A stretch of DNA of 56,972 nt from Alphaproteobacteria bacterium (GTDB lineage: Bacteria > Pseudomonadota > Alphaproteobacteria > Caulobacterales > Aquidulcibacteraceae): positions 1 to 56,972 of the forward strand of contig WGOB01000036.1 in assembly GCA_016124255.1 (NCBI GenBank), written 5' to 3'. Positions 44,358 to 53,451 of the stretch are shown here, one piece after another; position 1 is the first letter of the stretch, and each line of letters begins with the position of its first letter. The notes below the pieces were generated by a model, which saw only the letters and a program-made list of their open reading frames with translations, had not been told where the DNA came from and did no database searches. Position numbers and translations under genes: made by a program.

Positions 44358-45203
44358 ATGCGGAGCACGATTTTCGCCTGCGGCGCGGCCCTCGTCTTGT
44401 CCGCCTGCGCCCACAGCGCCGGCGGCGGGGCGCCGCCCCCCGCCGCGCACTATGTGAGCATGGGCAGTTCCTTCGCGGCCGGGCCCCAGACCGGGCCCGC
44501 GCCGAAGGACGCCCCGCCGCGCTGCTTCAGGAGCGAGGCCAATTACGCCCATCTCCTGGCAGCCCGCCTCGATCTGAACTTGACCGACGTGAGCTGCGGC
44601 GGTGCGACCTCGGCGCATCTGCTGGGGCCCTGGAACGAACTGGCGCCGCAGATCGACGCCGTAACCAGCGACACCCGCCTGGTGACGATCACGATCGGGG
44701 GCAATGACATCGCCTATGTCGGCAACCTCGTCGCGGCGAGTTGCGAGCCGGAGGAGACCATTCGCGCCGCCGGCATGGCGATCCCATGTCCCGCGCCGTT
44801 TCCGGTGTCGGAGGAGGCGTATGCAAATCTTGAAAGCAATCTGCGCGACGCCGCCGACGAGATCGCGCACCGCGCGCCGCACGCGCGCATCATCTTCATC
44901 CAGTACGTGACTCTGGTCCCGCAGACGCCGTGCGAAAGCGCGCGGTTCACCGAGGCGGAGGCGGCGGCATTGCGCGCTGTGGGCGCGCGCCTTGCCGAAG
45001 TCACGGCGCGCGCCGCACGGGCGTCCGGCGCGGACGTGCTGGCGGCGGATGAACTGTCGAAATCCCACACCACCTGCGATCCTGATCCGTGGAGCCTTGG
45101 TCTTCCCCGCGACTATGACGAAGCGCAGGGCGCGCCCTGGCATCCCAATCGCCGCGGCATGGCCGCGATCGCCGACGCGTTGGAAGCGTCGCTGCGGCGC
45201 TGA
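44358..45203 (+). CDS. SGNH/GDSL-type esterase lipoprotein
   Basis: 281 residues. Lipoprotein signal with lipobox LSAC (Cys17). SGNH blocks: HYVSMGSSFAAGP (Ser38 nucleophile; Ser replaces Asp of GDS, as in several actinobacterial-like SGNH proteins), TSAHLLGPWNELAPQI, TITIGGNDIAYVGNL (Gly and Asn blocks) and WHPNRRGMAAIADAL (His block). Likely an esterase in the periplasm or attached to a membrane, where it could act on a substrate brought in by the adjacent TonB receptor. It is divergent from the receptor and shares its operator region. Its stop is 1 base from the convergent SDR stop. Confidence 0.88.
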   Translation: MRSTIFACGAALVLSACAHSAGGGAPPPAAHYVSMGSSFAAGPQTGPAPKDAPPRCFRSEANYAHLLAARLDLNLTDVSCGGATSAHLLGPWNELAPQIDAVTSDTRLVTITIGGNDIAYVGNLVAASCEPEETIRAAGMAIPCPAPFPVSEEAYANLESNLRDAADEIAHRAPHARIIFIQYVTLVPQTPCESARFTEAEAAALRAVGARLAEVTARAARASGADVLAADELSKSHTTCDPDPWSLGLPRDYDEAQGAPWHPNRRGMAAIADALEASLRR

Positions 45204-45204
45204 C

Positions 45205-45978
45205 TCACCAGCACGTGTAGCCGCCGTCCGCGAGCACGATCGCGCCCGTCATCAGGCTCGCCGCGTCCGAGGCGAGGAACAGGATGACGGACGCGACCTC
45301 GTCCGGCTCGCCGAGCCGCCCCATGGGCGTGGCGTCGATCCAGCGTTTGAACATCGCGCTCTCGCGGTCGGCGAAGGCGTTGATGGGCGTGTTGATGTAG
45401 GTCGGCGCGACCGCATTCACCCGCACCCCGCGCGGCGCCCACTCCGCGGCCAGCGAACGCGTCAGCTGATGCACGGCGGCTTTCGAGGCGTTGTAATAGC
45501 TCTGCGGCTGCGGCCGGTTGACGATGAACCCCGACATCGAGCCGACATTGACGATGGCGCCGGCGCCGCGGGCCAGCATGTGGCGCCCGAACGCGCGCGC
45601 GCACCAGAAGGCGCCGTTGAGGTTCACATCGATGACATTGAGCCAGTGCTCGTCCGCGACGTCTTCAGCCGCGGTTTCGCTGCGTGCGATGCCGGCGTTG
45701 TTGATCAGGATGTCGACGTATCCGTGTTGCGCGACGACGTCCGCCGCGACCGCGTTGACGCGCGTGGAATCCGTCACGTCCATGAGCGCGGATGAAGCGC
45801 GCGCGCCCATCTTTTCAAGCGAAGCGACGGCGGTGTTCAGCGCTGCCTGGTCCCGGTCCGTCAGGACGAGCGTCGCGCCCGCCTCGCCGAGCGCCTCTGC
45901 CGCGGCCAAGCCGATCCCGCTCGCACCGCCCGTGACGACCGCAACGCGGCCGTCGAGCCTGAACTTCTCCATGTACAT
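45205..45978 (-). CDS. Short-chain dehydrogenase/reductase
   Basis: 257 residues of the classical SDR family. The cofactor motif is TGGASGIG (residues 17-24), with Asp41 after the second strand favouring NAD over NADP. NNAG lies at 93-96, catalytic Ser147 in NVGSMSG, and Tyr162/Lys166 in SYYNASKAAVH. The sequence is closest to polyol/gluconate-type dehydrogenases, so it may oxidise a secondary alcohol released by the esterases. AGGA lies 6 bases before the ATG. It starts 9 bases after the carboxylesterase stop on the same strand. Confidence 0.93.
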   Translation of the reverse strand: MYMEKFRLDGRVAVVTGGASGIGLAAAEALGEAGATLVLTDRDQAALNTAVASLEKMGARASSALMDVTDSTRVNAVAADVVAQHGYVDILINNAGIARSETAAEDVADEHWLNVIDVNLNGAFWCARAFGRHMLARGAGAIVNVGSMSGFIVNRPQPQSYYNASKAAVHQLTRSLAAEWAPRGVRVNAVAPTYINTPINAFADRESAMFKRWIDATPMGRLGEPDEVASVILFLASDAASLMTGAIVLADGGYTCW

Positions 45979-45987
45979 CGCGCGGTC

Positions 45988-47520
45988 CTAGATGAAGCGC
46001 TCCGCCGGCATCGGCGGCTCGGTCGCCGTCTCGTCCGTATCAAGACGGTGTTCGAGGAACGACGGCGCGCAATATTCCGGCCACGGCAGCGCGCCGGATT
46101 CTGCAAACGCGCACCAGATCGCGTTCATGCGCTCCGCCAGCGCTTGCGGCGGCGCATCTCCGGCGAGGCCGCGCGGTCCGCGGACGGTAGATAAGGTGTC
46201 GAATGCGAACGGCAGTTCGATCGCATGGCACGCGCCCAATTGGTTGTCGTAGATCGGTGAGCGCCAGCCGAACGCGTAGACGTGCGTGCGCCCCTGGTGC
46301 GCGCGCGCGAACCGGCGCGCGGGCAGGCGGAACACCAGATCCGTCAGCGCTTCGGTGAAGGCGTCGCCCGCGCGTTTTCCTTTTGCGCCCATGCCGTAGG
46401 CGCGCAGAATGCGCCCGGCCTGCGGCTCGGCCGCGCCGACGATGAAGCGCGCGAGCAGCCCCCCGATCTTCCCGCGCACGCCGCTGGGTACGAAATAGAG
46501 GTTCATCTCCTCCGTGTTCGATCCGATCAGCAGGTCGACATCCGCGCCCATGCCGTCCGCCAGCGCATCAAGCGGCTTCTGCGGCAGCACGTCGTCGCCG
46601 AACACCGGCAGGAAGCGGCTGAGTCCGAACGCGGGCTCGCGCCTGTCTGCATCGCGGAGATTGATCCGCGTCGTCGGCAGTGAGACTTTCGCCTGCGCCG
46701 CGAGGCATTCCGCGACGCTTCTGCTGCGGAAGCCGTCAATCGTGGGCGGGATGCGGAGCAGCTTCGCGATGCGGGCCGTCAGCCGCTGCGCCACAGGAAT
46801 CGGGCGCACCATCGAACCGTGTCCGCTCTGCACGATGGCGCGGCGGAAGAGGCCGTGCGCCAGCGGCGAGGCCAGGAGGTTGGCGACCGACATCGCGCCA
46901 GCGGATTCGCCGAACACCGTGACGTTCGTCGGATCGCCGCCGAACCCGGCGATGTTGGCCTGCACCCAATGGAGCGCCGCGATCTGGTCGCGCAGCCCGA
47001 GATTGGTCGGCGCGCCCTCGATCGGCAGGAAGCCTTCGATGCCGAGGCGGTAATTGATCGTGACGAGCACGACGCCGCGCAGCGCGAACGCGGACCCATC
47101 ATAGACCGCAGCCGAGCCCGCCCCGCCCGTGAACGCCCCGCCATGGATGAACACCATCACCGGCGCCTGGCCCGACGTGTCGGGCGTCCAGATATTGGCG
47201 ACGAGGTAGTCGTCTCCCTCGATCCAGCCCGAACCGACGAGCGGCGCGATGTCGACGCCGGGCAGCACCCGTTCCAAATCCTCCGGCGAGGGGGTCGGCT
47301 GCGGCGCGACGGGGCCGAACGCGACAGCGTCGCGCACGCCGTCCCACGGCGCATGAGGCTGCGGCGCTGCGAAACGCAGCGCGCCCACAGGCGCCGCCGC
47401 ATAGGGCACGCCGAGAAATGCATGCGCGTCTGCGCGCGTCACGCCGCGGACGCGCCCACCCTGAGTGTTCGCGATGGGATTGGCGGCCTGTGCGGATCCC
47501 GCCGGATGCGATTGAGACAT
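45988..47520 (-). CDS. Type-B carboxylesterase/lipase
   Basis: 510 residues. Family signatures: FLGVPYAAAPVGALRFAAPQ, oxyanion hole FIHGGAF, nucleophile elbow VTVFGESAGAMSV (Ser206), and the His segment GACHAIELPFAFDT. It hydrolyses carboxylic esters. There is no clear signal peptide from the ATG at 47520, so it is probably cytoplasmic. The open frame continues upstream for 158 codons, but that part is unrelated. It is first of a two-gene unit with the SDR. No operator palindrome was found at its promoter, so its membership of the regulon is by position only. Confidence 0.92.
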   Translation of the reverse strand: MSQSHPAGSAQAANPIANTQGGRVRGVTRADAHAFLGVPYAAAPVGALRFAAPQPHAPWDGVRDAVAFGPVAPQPTPSPEDLERVLPGVDIAPLVGSGWIEGDDYLVANIWTPDTSGQAPVMVFIHGGAFTGGAGSAAVYDGSAFALRGVVLVTINYRLGIEGFLPIEGAPTNLGLRDQIAALHWVQANIAGFGGDPTNVTVFGESAGAMSVANLLASPLAHGLFRRAIVQSGHGSMVRPIPVAQRLTARIAKLLRIPPTIDGFRSRSVAECLAAQAKVSLPTTRINLRDADRREPAFGLSRFLPVFGDDVLPQKPLDALADGMGADVDLLIGSNTEEMNLYFVPSGVRGKIGGLLARFIVGAAEPQAGRILRAYGMGAKGKRAGDAFTEALTDLVFRLPARRFARAHQGRTHVYAFGWRSPIYDNQLGACHAIELPFAFDTLSTVRGPRGLAGDAPPQALAERMNAIWCAFAESGALPWPEYCAPSFLEHRLDTDETATEPPMPAERFI

Positions 47521-47953
47521 GCTGAAACCATAGCGACGCAGCGATGCGCATGCACGGTCGCGCCTGTGCGCGCCCGCTCTTTTTCTTTGCCTCGATGACG
47601 CGCGCAGCAGGGCGCTCACGCGCCGAGAACGTCGCGCACGCGCGCGCATGCCCTCGGGGTCCGCGGCGTAGGCGTTGCGATGGGCGGCGCGCGCGGCGAT
47701 CCAGCGCGTCGCGAGCGCCGGCGTCGCGAACCGGGCGGCGCGCGCGCGCCGCGTCGGGCAACAGCGCGCGGAGCGCAGCCGTTTGCGCGGCGTCGATCGC
47801 CAGCGGCCAAGCCCACACCTGGACGAGCGGCGCGACCGCCGCGCCAATATCCCCAATGCGCGCCGCGACGCGAGTTTGAACCGTGCGAACGTCGACGGGA
47901 ACGTTGCGCGCTGATCGGCGCGCACCGGCGCGCGGGGGCTGTACAGGAAACCC
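47521..47953. other. Gene-free stretch between carboxylesterase and tRNA-Ser
   Basis: About 430 bases with no intact gene. The only protein-like signal is a broken frame on the minus strand resembling the start of a phosphopantetheinyl transferase (separate entry). No terminator was recognised. Confidence 0.45.
47632..47890 (-). pseudogene. Possible remnant of an Sfp-type phosphopantetheinyl transferase N-terminus
   Basis: One frame reads VQVWAWPLAIDAAQTAALRA then LLPDAARAR. After a one-base shift near 47745 the text goes on AARFATPALATRWIAARAAH and then loses sense. This order (VWAWPL, LL-D-RAR, RF, R-W-AARA-R) resembles the first third of Sfp/AcpT-like transferases. The catalytic part is missing. 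In GC-rich DNA such matches can be accidental, so confidence is low. Confidence 0.25.
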
Positions 47954-48043
47954 TGGCGGACAGAGAGGGATTCGAACCCTCGATAGGCTTTCACCTATAC
48001 ACGCGTTCCAGGCGTGCGCCTTCAACCACTCGGCCACCTGTCC
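47954..48043 (-). tRNA. tRNA-Ser (anticodon GGA)
   Basis: Minus-strand class II tRNA. 5' GGACAGG pairs with TCTGTCC (one G-U pair). The D-arm region is TGGCCGAGTGGTTGAAGGC, and the anticodon loop contains CTGGAAC, giving anticodon GGA (reads UCC/UCU). A long variable arm (GTGTATAGGTGAAAGCCTATC) and T-arm GAGGGTTCGAATCCCTC follow. CCA is encoded (47954-47956). It lies between the catabolic cluster and a MATE gene. Confidence 0.97.
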
Positions 48044-48259
48044 GGAGCGCGCGGTTATAAGGAGCATCGCCGGGCGAGAAAAGGCGCCGCCGCGGCGGCC
48101 CTCAACGCCGGCGCGAAGACCATTGCGCCGGGCGCCGCCGCGATCCATGTATATGCACGAATCCGGCGCAGCCCGCCGGCGCGGCGCCAAGCCAGGCGTC
48201 AAACTTGGCGTCAAGCCGAGCATCAGGCCGAAGACGAGGGGAAGAGGGTGGAGCAGCGC

Positions 48260-49660
48260 GTGTCCCAGCCGGTCGCCGCGCCGCGGCCCGGCCCCCCGGC
48301 CTCCGCCGCAGCCCTGCTCAAGGGCCCGATCCTGCCCACGCTGGCGCGCCTCGCCGCGCCCAACGCCCTGGCCATGGTCGCCACCGCCTTGGTCGCGATC
48401 GCGGAGACGGCCTATGTCGGGCGCATGGGCGTGGCCGCGCTGGCCGGCGTTGCGCTCGTTTTTCCGCTCCTGATGCTGATGCAGATGATGTCGGCCGGCG
48501 CGATGGGCGGGGGTGTGTCTGCGGCGATCGCGCGCGCCAACGGCGCCGGCGACGCCGAGCGGGTGGAGGGTCTTGCGCTGTGCGCGCTGGTGATCGGCGC
48601 CGTCGCCGGCGCGATCGGCGTGGTTCTGTTTCTCCTGTTCGGCCCGGTGATCTTTCGCGGCCTCGGCGGCGAGGGGGCGGCGCTGGATCAGGCGGTGGCC
48701 TATTCGCAAACGATCGCCTTTGCGGTGCTGATGATCTGGCTGAGCAATTCGATGGCGTCGATCCTGCGCGGCGTCGGACGCATGACCGGGCCAGCGGCGG
48801 TGATCTTTCTCGCCTGCGCCCTCCAGATCGTGGTCGGCGGCGCGCTCGGCCTTGGGCTTGGACCGTTTCCCCAGCTCGGCGTCGTCGGCGTCGGTCTCGG
48901 CCAATTGATCGCCTTCACGGTCGCCACCACGGCGCTGTTCATCCTCCTGCGCCGGCAGGGCGAAGGCGTGCGCCTGCGGTTCACGCGCGCGGCGCTGCAG
49001 CCGCGGCTCTTTTCCGACATCCTGCGCGTCGGCGGCGTGGCCTGCCTGTCGCCGATCTTCTCGGTCAGCGCGATGCTGATCATCACCGGGCTCGTCGCGC
49101 GCTTCGGCACCGAGGCGCTGGCCGGCTACGGGATCGGCGCGCGGCTCGAGTTTCTGCTGATCCCGATCGCGTTCTCCATCGGCGTCGCCAGCGTGCCGAT
49201 GGTCGGCGTGGCGGTCGGCGCCGGCGCGATCGAGCGCGCGCGCCGCGTCGCCTGGATCGCGGGCGGAAGCGCCGCGGTCCTGCTCGGCGTCATCGGGCTT
49301 GTGGTTCTGATCTGGCCGGACACGTGGGCGCGTCTCTTCACCAGCAACGAGGGCGCCCTCGATGCGGCCGCGCTCTATCTCCGTTTCGCCGGACTTGGCT
49401 TTCCGTTCTTCGGGCTTGGCTTGTGCCTCTACTTTGCGTCTCAGGGCGCGGGGAAAATTCTCGGGCCCATCGGCGCGCAGTTCGCGCGCCTGGTGGTCGT
49501 CGGCGTCGGCGCCATGGTGCTGGCGGGGACCGGCGCGCCGCTCTGGAGCGTGTTTCTCCTGGTGGCGCTGTCGATGTTGGCGCTGGGCCTCGGCTCCGCG
49601 CTCGTCGTGCGGATGACGCCGTGGGGCGCGCCTGCAACGCCCAGCCCCGCGCGGGCGTAG
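48260..49660 (+). CDS. MATE family efflux transporter
   Basis: About 466 residues, twelve predicted helices. Typical MATE segments: [60 protein letters not shown], and the second-half repeat [20 protein letters not shown]. It exports cationic drugs, flavins or other organics by Na+ or H+ antiport. The GTG at 48260 is preferred because GGAG at 48250-48253 sits 6 bases before it; a GTG at 48248 is the alternative. The open frame upstream overlaps the tRNA and is not coding. Confidence 0.9.
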   Translation: MSQPVAAPRPGPPASAAALLKGPILPTLARLAAPNALAMVATALVAIAETAYVGRMGVAALAGVALVFPLLMLMQMMSAGAMGGGVSAAIARANGAGDAERVEGLALCALVIGAVAGAIGVVLFLLFGPVIFRGLGGEGAALDQAVAYSQTIAFAVLMIWLSNSMASILRGVGRMTGPAAVIFLACALQIVVGGALGLGLGPFPQLGVVGVGLGQLIAFTVATTALFILLRRQGEGVRLRFTRAALQPRLFSDILRVGGVACLSPIFSVSAMLIITGLVARFGTEALAGYGIGARLEFLLIPIAFSIGVASVPMVGVAVGAGAIERARRVAWIAGGSAAVLLGVIGLVVLIWPDTWARLFTSNEGALDAAALYLRFAGLGFPFFGLGLCLYFASQGAGKILGPIGAQFARLVVVGVGAMVLAGTGAPLWSVFLLVALSMLALGLGSALVVRMTPWGAPATPSPARA

Positions 49661-49714
49661 AGGGTGACGCCGCCGCCGCCCGTTTCTACATAAAGCGGCG
49701 ACAAAGGAGCCAAG

Positions 49715-50356
49715 ATGTTCGCCAAGAAGCTCACCGCGCTGCCCAGCCCCGCCGAGGCGCTGCCCGGCCGCGCCGAGCCGCTGCGCACCGCCAAGACCCA
49801 TTTCGTCAACGACGCGCCGCTGCACCCGCCGTATCCGGATGGTTTGGAGGAGGCGGTGTTCGGGCTCGGCTGCTTCTGGGGCGCCGAGCGCAAATTCTGG
49901 CAGACGCCGGGCGTCTACGTGACGGCGGCCGGCTACGCCGGCGGCTATACCCAGAACCCGACCTATGAGGAGGTCTGCTCCGGCCGCACCGGCCATACCG
50001 AAGTCGTGCGCGTGATCTACGATCCGGCCAAAGTGTCGTACGCGGAACTTCTCAAAGTGTTCTTCGAGAATCACGACCCGACGCAGGGCATGCGCCAGGG
50101 CGGCGATGTCGGCACGCAATACCGTTCCGCAATCTATATTGCGAACGCAGCGCAGAAAGAGGCCGCGGAAAACGCCAAGGCGATGTACGAAAGCGCGTTG
50201 CGCGCCAAGGGCTTCGGTCCGATCACGACCGAAATCGCCGAAGCCGGAGCATTCTTCTACGCAGAAGACTATCACCAGCAATATCTCGCGAAGAATCCCA
50301 GCGGCTATTGCGGCCTGGGCGGAACCGGCGTTTCCTGCCCTGTGGGTGTGGTGTGA
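49715..50356 (+). CDS. msrA: Peptide-methionine (S)-S-oxide reductase
   Basis: 213 residues. MsrA repairs methionine S-sulfoxide in proteins using thioredoxin. The catalytic motif is [14 protein letters not shown] (Cys53), followed by [33 protein letters not shown] and EDYHQQYL. Recycling cysteines lie at the C-terminus (Cys199 and Cys208 in [12 protein letters not shown]). An N-terminal extension of about 40 residues precedes the core, as in many proteobacterial MsrA. The ATG is preceded by AAAGGAG. A MmcQ/YjbR gene follows. Confidence 0.96.
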   Translation: MFAKKLTALPSPAEALPGRAEPLRTAKTHFVNDAPLHPPYPDGLEEAVFGLGCFWGAERKFWQTPGVYVTAAGYAGGYTQNPTYEEVCSGRTGHTEVVRVIYDPAKVSYAELLKVFFENHDPTQGMRQGGDVGTQYRSAIYIANAAQKEAAENAKAMYESALRAKGFGPITTEIAEAGAFFYAEDYHQQYLAKNPSGYCGLGGTGVSCPVGVV

Positions 50357-50371
50357 TTTGAGGTGTAGTGC

Positions 50372-50725
50372 GTGACTCCGGCGGCGTTTGAACAAGCGGC
50401 TTTGGCGCTGCCGGGCGCCACGGTGAGCGTGCAATGGGGCGCCGATCGCGTCTACAAAGTAGGCGGCAAGATGTTTGCGGTGCGCGGGGACAATTCCGGC
50501 GTCCGCCCGCCAGTATCCTTTAAGGTTTCCGATCTTTCGTTCGAGATGTTGACCAAGAAGAAGGGCGTGGCGCCGGCGCCGTATCTGGCGCGGGCGAAGT
50601 GGGTCATGCTCGAACATCTTCGCGTGCTGCCGGACGATGAGATCCGCGCGCGTCTTGCAGAGGCGCATCGTCTGGTCGCGGAGAAACTGCCCAAGACCGT
50701 CCGCGAGTCGCTGATCCCGGCCTGA
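50372..50725 (+). CDS. MmcQ/YjbR family protein
   Basis: 117 residues of the MmcQ/YjbR (CyaY-like fold) family: TPAAFEQAALALPGATVSVQ, VYKVGGKMFAVRG, PVSFKVSDLSFEML, and the C-terminal LARAKWVMLEHL and IRARLAEAHRLVAEKLP. A DNA-binding or regulatory role has been suggested for the family but not established. It starts with GTG 15 bases after the msrA stop and is probably co-transcribed. Confidence 0.87.
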   Translation: MTPAAFEQAALALPGATVSVQWGADRVYKVGGKMFAVRGDNSGVRPPVSFKVSDLSFEMLTKKKGVAPAPYLARAKWVMLEHLRVLPDDEIRARLAEAHRLVAEKLPKTVRESLIPA

Positions 50726-50884
50726 TCGAAGCCGCGCGCCGAATAGGCCGTATACGGATGATCGCGGGGCCCTCTCTGCGACGCGGACACCCGCGCGGCG
50801 GTCGGTTGCGGCGCGTCCGGGCCGCCTTCCCCCCGGGGGCGAGCGCGCTAGAATACCCGCCGTCCAGAAACCGGGGAGGCGCGC

Positions 50885-52033
50885 ATGTTCACCAGACGCA
50901 CGATGATTCAGACCGGCGCGGTTTCGCTGGCCGCGATCGCGACCGGATGCGCCACCACCGGGGCCCCCCCGCCGCCCGGGCCGTCCTACCCGCCCCACAG
51001 CCTCAACCGGGACGTGATGGACGTCGTCGCCGAGATGCGGGTCATCGGCCAGAACCTGCGCGCCGCCGACCCCGCAGCGCGCTATTACCGGCTGCCGGAC
51101 GCGGCCTTCACCGAACCGCTCGCCTATGCCGGCCAGTCGGTGTCCGCGGGAAATTATTATCCCGCCACCAATTGCTCGACCGCGTGTTTCGAAGCCTTCG
51201 TGCGCACGCTCAACCGCGTCGAAGCGCGCCAGGGCGGCGTGCATGACAAGCTGACCTACGATGATCTTGCCGGGCGGCGCGGCTATCCGCTGCGCTCCTG
51301 GATGATGCGCACCAAGAGCTTTGACCGCGCCATCGGCGCCGCGAGCCCGAAATTCCGCTCCATGGTCGGTCCCGCCGACGGCTTCGTGCTCTACGGCATC
51401 GGCGACATCATCGATTTCCCGAACGCGGCGCCGGGCGATTTCGTGCAATTCCATCGCTGGACTCAAGGGTCCGGCGGCGAGATGCAGAAATACAATCAGG
51501 GCCACGCGGTGATCTTCACGGGCTTCCTGAACGCGACGCGAAACGACGCCGGCGCCGCGGTGATCACGCCCTCGCCGTCCTACAATGCAGCGACCAATTG
51601 CGGCTTCACCTATTTCTCGTCCAACGGCCCGACCAACGGCTTGGCCGATCGCTATGCGTTCTTCTACAACAAGAAGCCCGCCGATGCGATGAGCGCCGAC
51701 CCGTGGGACCGCAACGTGCAGGAGCCCACCTCGAAGGACGATCTCTACGCGCTCTCCATCGCGCGCGTGTACGAGCCGGGTCTCTGGCGGCGCGAATCCA
51801 CCAGCCTGCGGATCGACGCCTACGTCTCGGGGCAATCGATCTTCGCGCTGGAAACGGAGAATCGTCTCTATGCGGATCGATCCTACGATCCACGGTTTGA
51901 GAACACTGTGATGGCCGCATCCGAGATGAACGAAGTCACTCTCGCGGCACGCGCCGCGCGCGACGCGGTGCTGGAGGAGGAATTCCAGGCCGAGGTCGCC
52001 TCGATCACGCCGATGTACAACATGGAGGAGTGA
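50885..52033 (+). CDS. Lipoprotein with CHAP/NlpC-like cysteine-hydrolase pattern, hypothetical
   Basis: 382 residues. The N-terminus MFTRRTMIQTGAVSLAAIAT ends in a lipobox (ATGC, Cys22) with a twin-arginine-like start. The body has a pattern of papain-like peptidoglycan or amide hydrolases: a Cys in NYYPATNCSTACFEAFVRTL, then GDFVQFHRW and a His in NQGHAVIFTGFLN, the usual Cys...GD...H order of CHAP/NlpC domains. A short acidic C-terminus follows. No named family is recognised; the enzyme call is inference from motif order. GGGGAGG lies upstream of the ATG and TAGAAT may be its -10 box. Downstream genes are on the other strand. Confidence 0.75.
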   Translation: MFTRRTMIQTGAVSLAAIATGCATTGAPPPPGPSYPPHSLNRDVMDVVAEMRVIGQNLRAADPAARYYRLPDAAFTEPLAYAGQSVSAGNYYPATNCSTACFEAFVRTLNRVEARQGGVHDKLTYDDLAGRRGYPLRSWMMRTKSFDRAIGAASPKFRSMVGPADGFVLYGIGDIIDFPNAAPGDFVQFHRWTQGSGGEMQKYNQGHAVIFTGFLNATRNDAGAAVITPSPSYNAATNCGFTYFSSNGPTNGLADRYAFFYNKKPADAMSADPWDRNVQEPTSKDDLYALSIARVYEPGLWRRESTSLRIDAYVSGQSIFALETENRLYADRSYDPRFENTVMAASEMNEVTLAARAARDAVLEEEFQAEVASITPMYNMEE

Positions 52034-52215
52034 GGCGCGGCGGAGATGTTCATCCGATCAGTATACGCAAGGTCGGGCGCGGTGGGATAAGCGCCGGTCC
52101 CCTTAGCCGATTGCGTCGACCAGCTCCCGCAAGCGGTCCCCGCATTCGGAAGAGACGCCATCGCGTGCCTCAAACGATGGGGTCATCCGCGCGGCGCCGG
52201 CGTGCCGAGAAAGTC
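52034..52215. other. Convergent intergenic region
   Basis: 182 bases between the lipoprotein gene and the minus-strand gene ending at 52216. It includes a 27-codon minus-strand frame (52103-52186) without ribosome-binding site or recognisable sequence. No clear terminator. Confidence 0.4.
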
Positions 52216-53331
52216 TTACACCGGCCAGCGCAGGCCGATGCGGCGGCGCTGGATCAGCGTCTGCTCCGCGCGCTGCAGCGCCCGCATCGCGACCTCGGCG
52301 TTTTGCAGGCTTTCCGTCGCGCGCAGCGCATCCATCGCCAGCCGCAACCGCGAGACGGCCTCTTCAAGTTTGTCTTTGGCGCCTTCGCGTTCGCCGAGCG
52401 CGGCGAGCGCGCGCCCGATCTCCTGCTGCGCTGCGCCCCACGCGGCCTGATCGATCGAGCGGTCGACCTGGTCGAGATAGCGCTGGCGCGCATCGAGCGA
52501 CTTCTGCAGCCAGCGCGCATGCCCGCCGCGTTCGCCGAGGCTGAGCGCGCCGGATGCGAAATCGTTGAGAATGTCCATCATCACGCTGTCGGAGATGTCC
52601 TCTGGCGGATCGACGACGAGATCATCGAGCGCTTCCACGATCGGCTGCAGCCGTTCGGGCTTGTAATCCTGCGGACGGTTGAGCACCGGGCGCGCGCGCC
52701 GCGCGCAGGCATAGGCAAGCGCCTGCTGCACGCTCGCGCTCGCGCGCCGCCCGCGCCAGCCGATCTGCACCACGTCCACCTGCGGCGTGCGCCCGAAAGA
52801 CGGCGCGGTGGTCATCCGCAAATCGAGCGGCCCGAGCATGCCGCGCTTGCCCCAGATGATGACGTCAGCGGCGGACTTGTCGAGGATGTCGACCGCCGCC
52901 TGCGCGATGCGCCGGCGCTTCTCCGTGTTGCCCTTGGGCGCCAGCACGCCGAGCCGCACCGGGAAGAGCTCCACCACGGCTTCCGCCTGGAATGCGAAGA
53001 GGCCAAAATTCTCTTCAATCGCGCGCTTGAGTTCGTTGCGCAGGCCCGCGCCGCCGCCGTCGATATACCCGATCAGGATAAGCGCCCGGTGATCTTTCGC
53101 GCGCTTCAGCGCCTGGGCGCGCAGCGCGATCCGAGCGGCGGTGCTGGCCTTGCTCGCGCCGCGGACGATCCAGAACAGCGAGATCAGGACCGCCGCCAGG
53201 CCCATCGACACGAACGCCGCCACGACATCGGGATAGTCGATGAACGCGCGCACCCATTGCTGGGGGAGGATGCGCACAAGGTCCGGCGCCAACTGCGGAA
53301 GAGCCGAATTGGCGGCGTTCAGAAGGATCAT
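52216..53331 (-). CDS. Membrane-anchored protein with C-terminal helical/TPR-like region, hypothetical
   Basis: 371 residues. One transmembrane helix near the N-terminus (VVAAFVSMGLAAVLISLFWI) precedes a cytoplasmic or periplasmic alpha/beta domain (HRALILIGYIDGGGAGLRNE, LFPVRLGVLAPKGNTEKRRR, DVIIWGKRGMLGPLDLRM). The C-terminal 120 residues are helical repeats like TPR (WLQKSLDARQRYLDQVDRSI, GRALAALGEREGAKDKLEEA, AMRALQRAEQTLIQRRR). I do not recognise a named family. An in-frame GTG 8 codons upstream is possible. No operon partner is obvious; the next same-strand gene lies about 120 bases upstream. Confidence 0.7.
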   Translation of the reverse strand: MILLNAANSALPQLAPDLVRILPQQWVRAFIDYPDVVAAFVSMGLAAVLISLFWIVRGASKASTAARIALRAQALKRAKDHRALILIGYIDGGGAGLRNELKRAIEENFGLFAFQAEAVVELFPVRLGVLAPKGNTEKRRRIAQAAVDILDKSAADVIIWGKRGMLGPLDLRMTTAPSFGRTPQVDVVQIGWRGRRASASVQQALAYACARRARPVLNRPQDYKPERLQPIVEALDDLVVDPPEDISDSVMMDILNDFASGALSLGERGGHARWLQKSLDARQRYLDQVDRSIDQAAWGAAQQEIGRALAALGEREGAKDKLEEAVSRLRLAMDALRATESLQNAEVAMRALQRAEQTLIQRRRIGLRWPV

Positions 53332-53451
53332 GCTGTGGGTCCAAAGGCGGAACACGGAGGCATAGCACGTCCATGGCGCAGCGCAACAAGACGGCGCCGC
53401 GGCCGGGAGAAGCGAGCCAGACCGCCCCGCTAGGATCGTCTTGAAGGCTGT

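Noticed and set aside
47099-51835. A 1578-codon open frame on the minus strand
   Set aside because: It runs antisense to the MATE, msrA and lipoprotein genes and through a tRNA. Its composition is repetitive Arg/Ala/Gly, and it shows no protein family. It is a GC-rich shadow frame.
52103-52186. 27-codon minus-strand frame downstream of the lipoprotein gene
   Set aside because: No ribosome-binding site, no hydrophobic or family pattern, no coupling to a neighbour.
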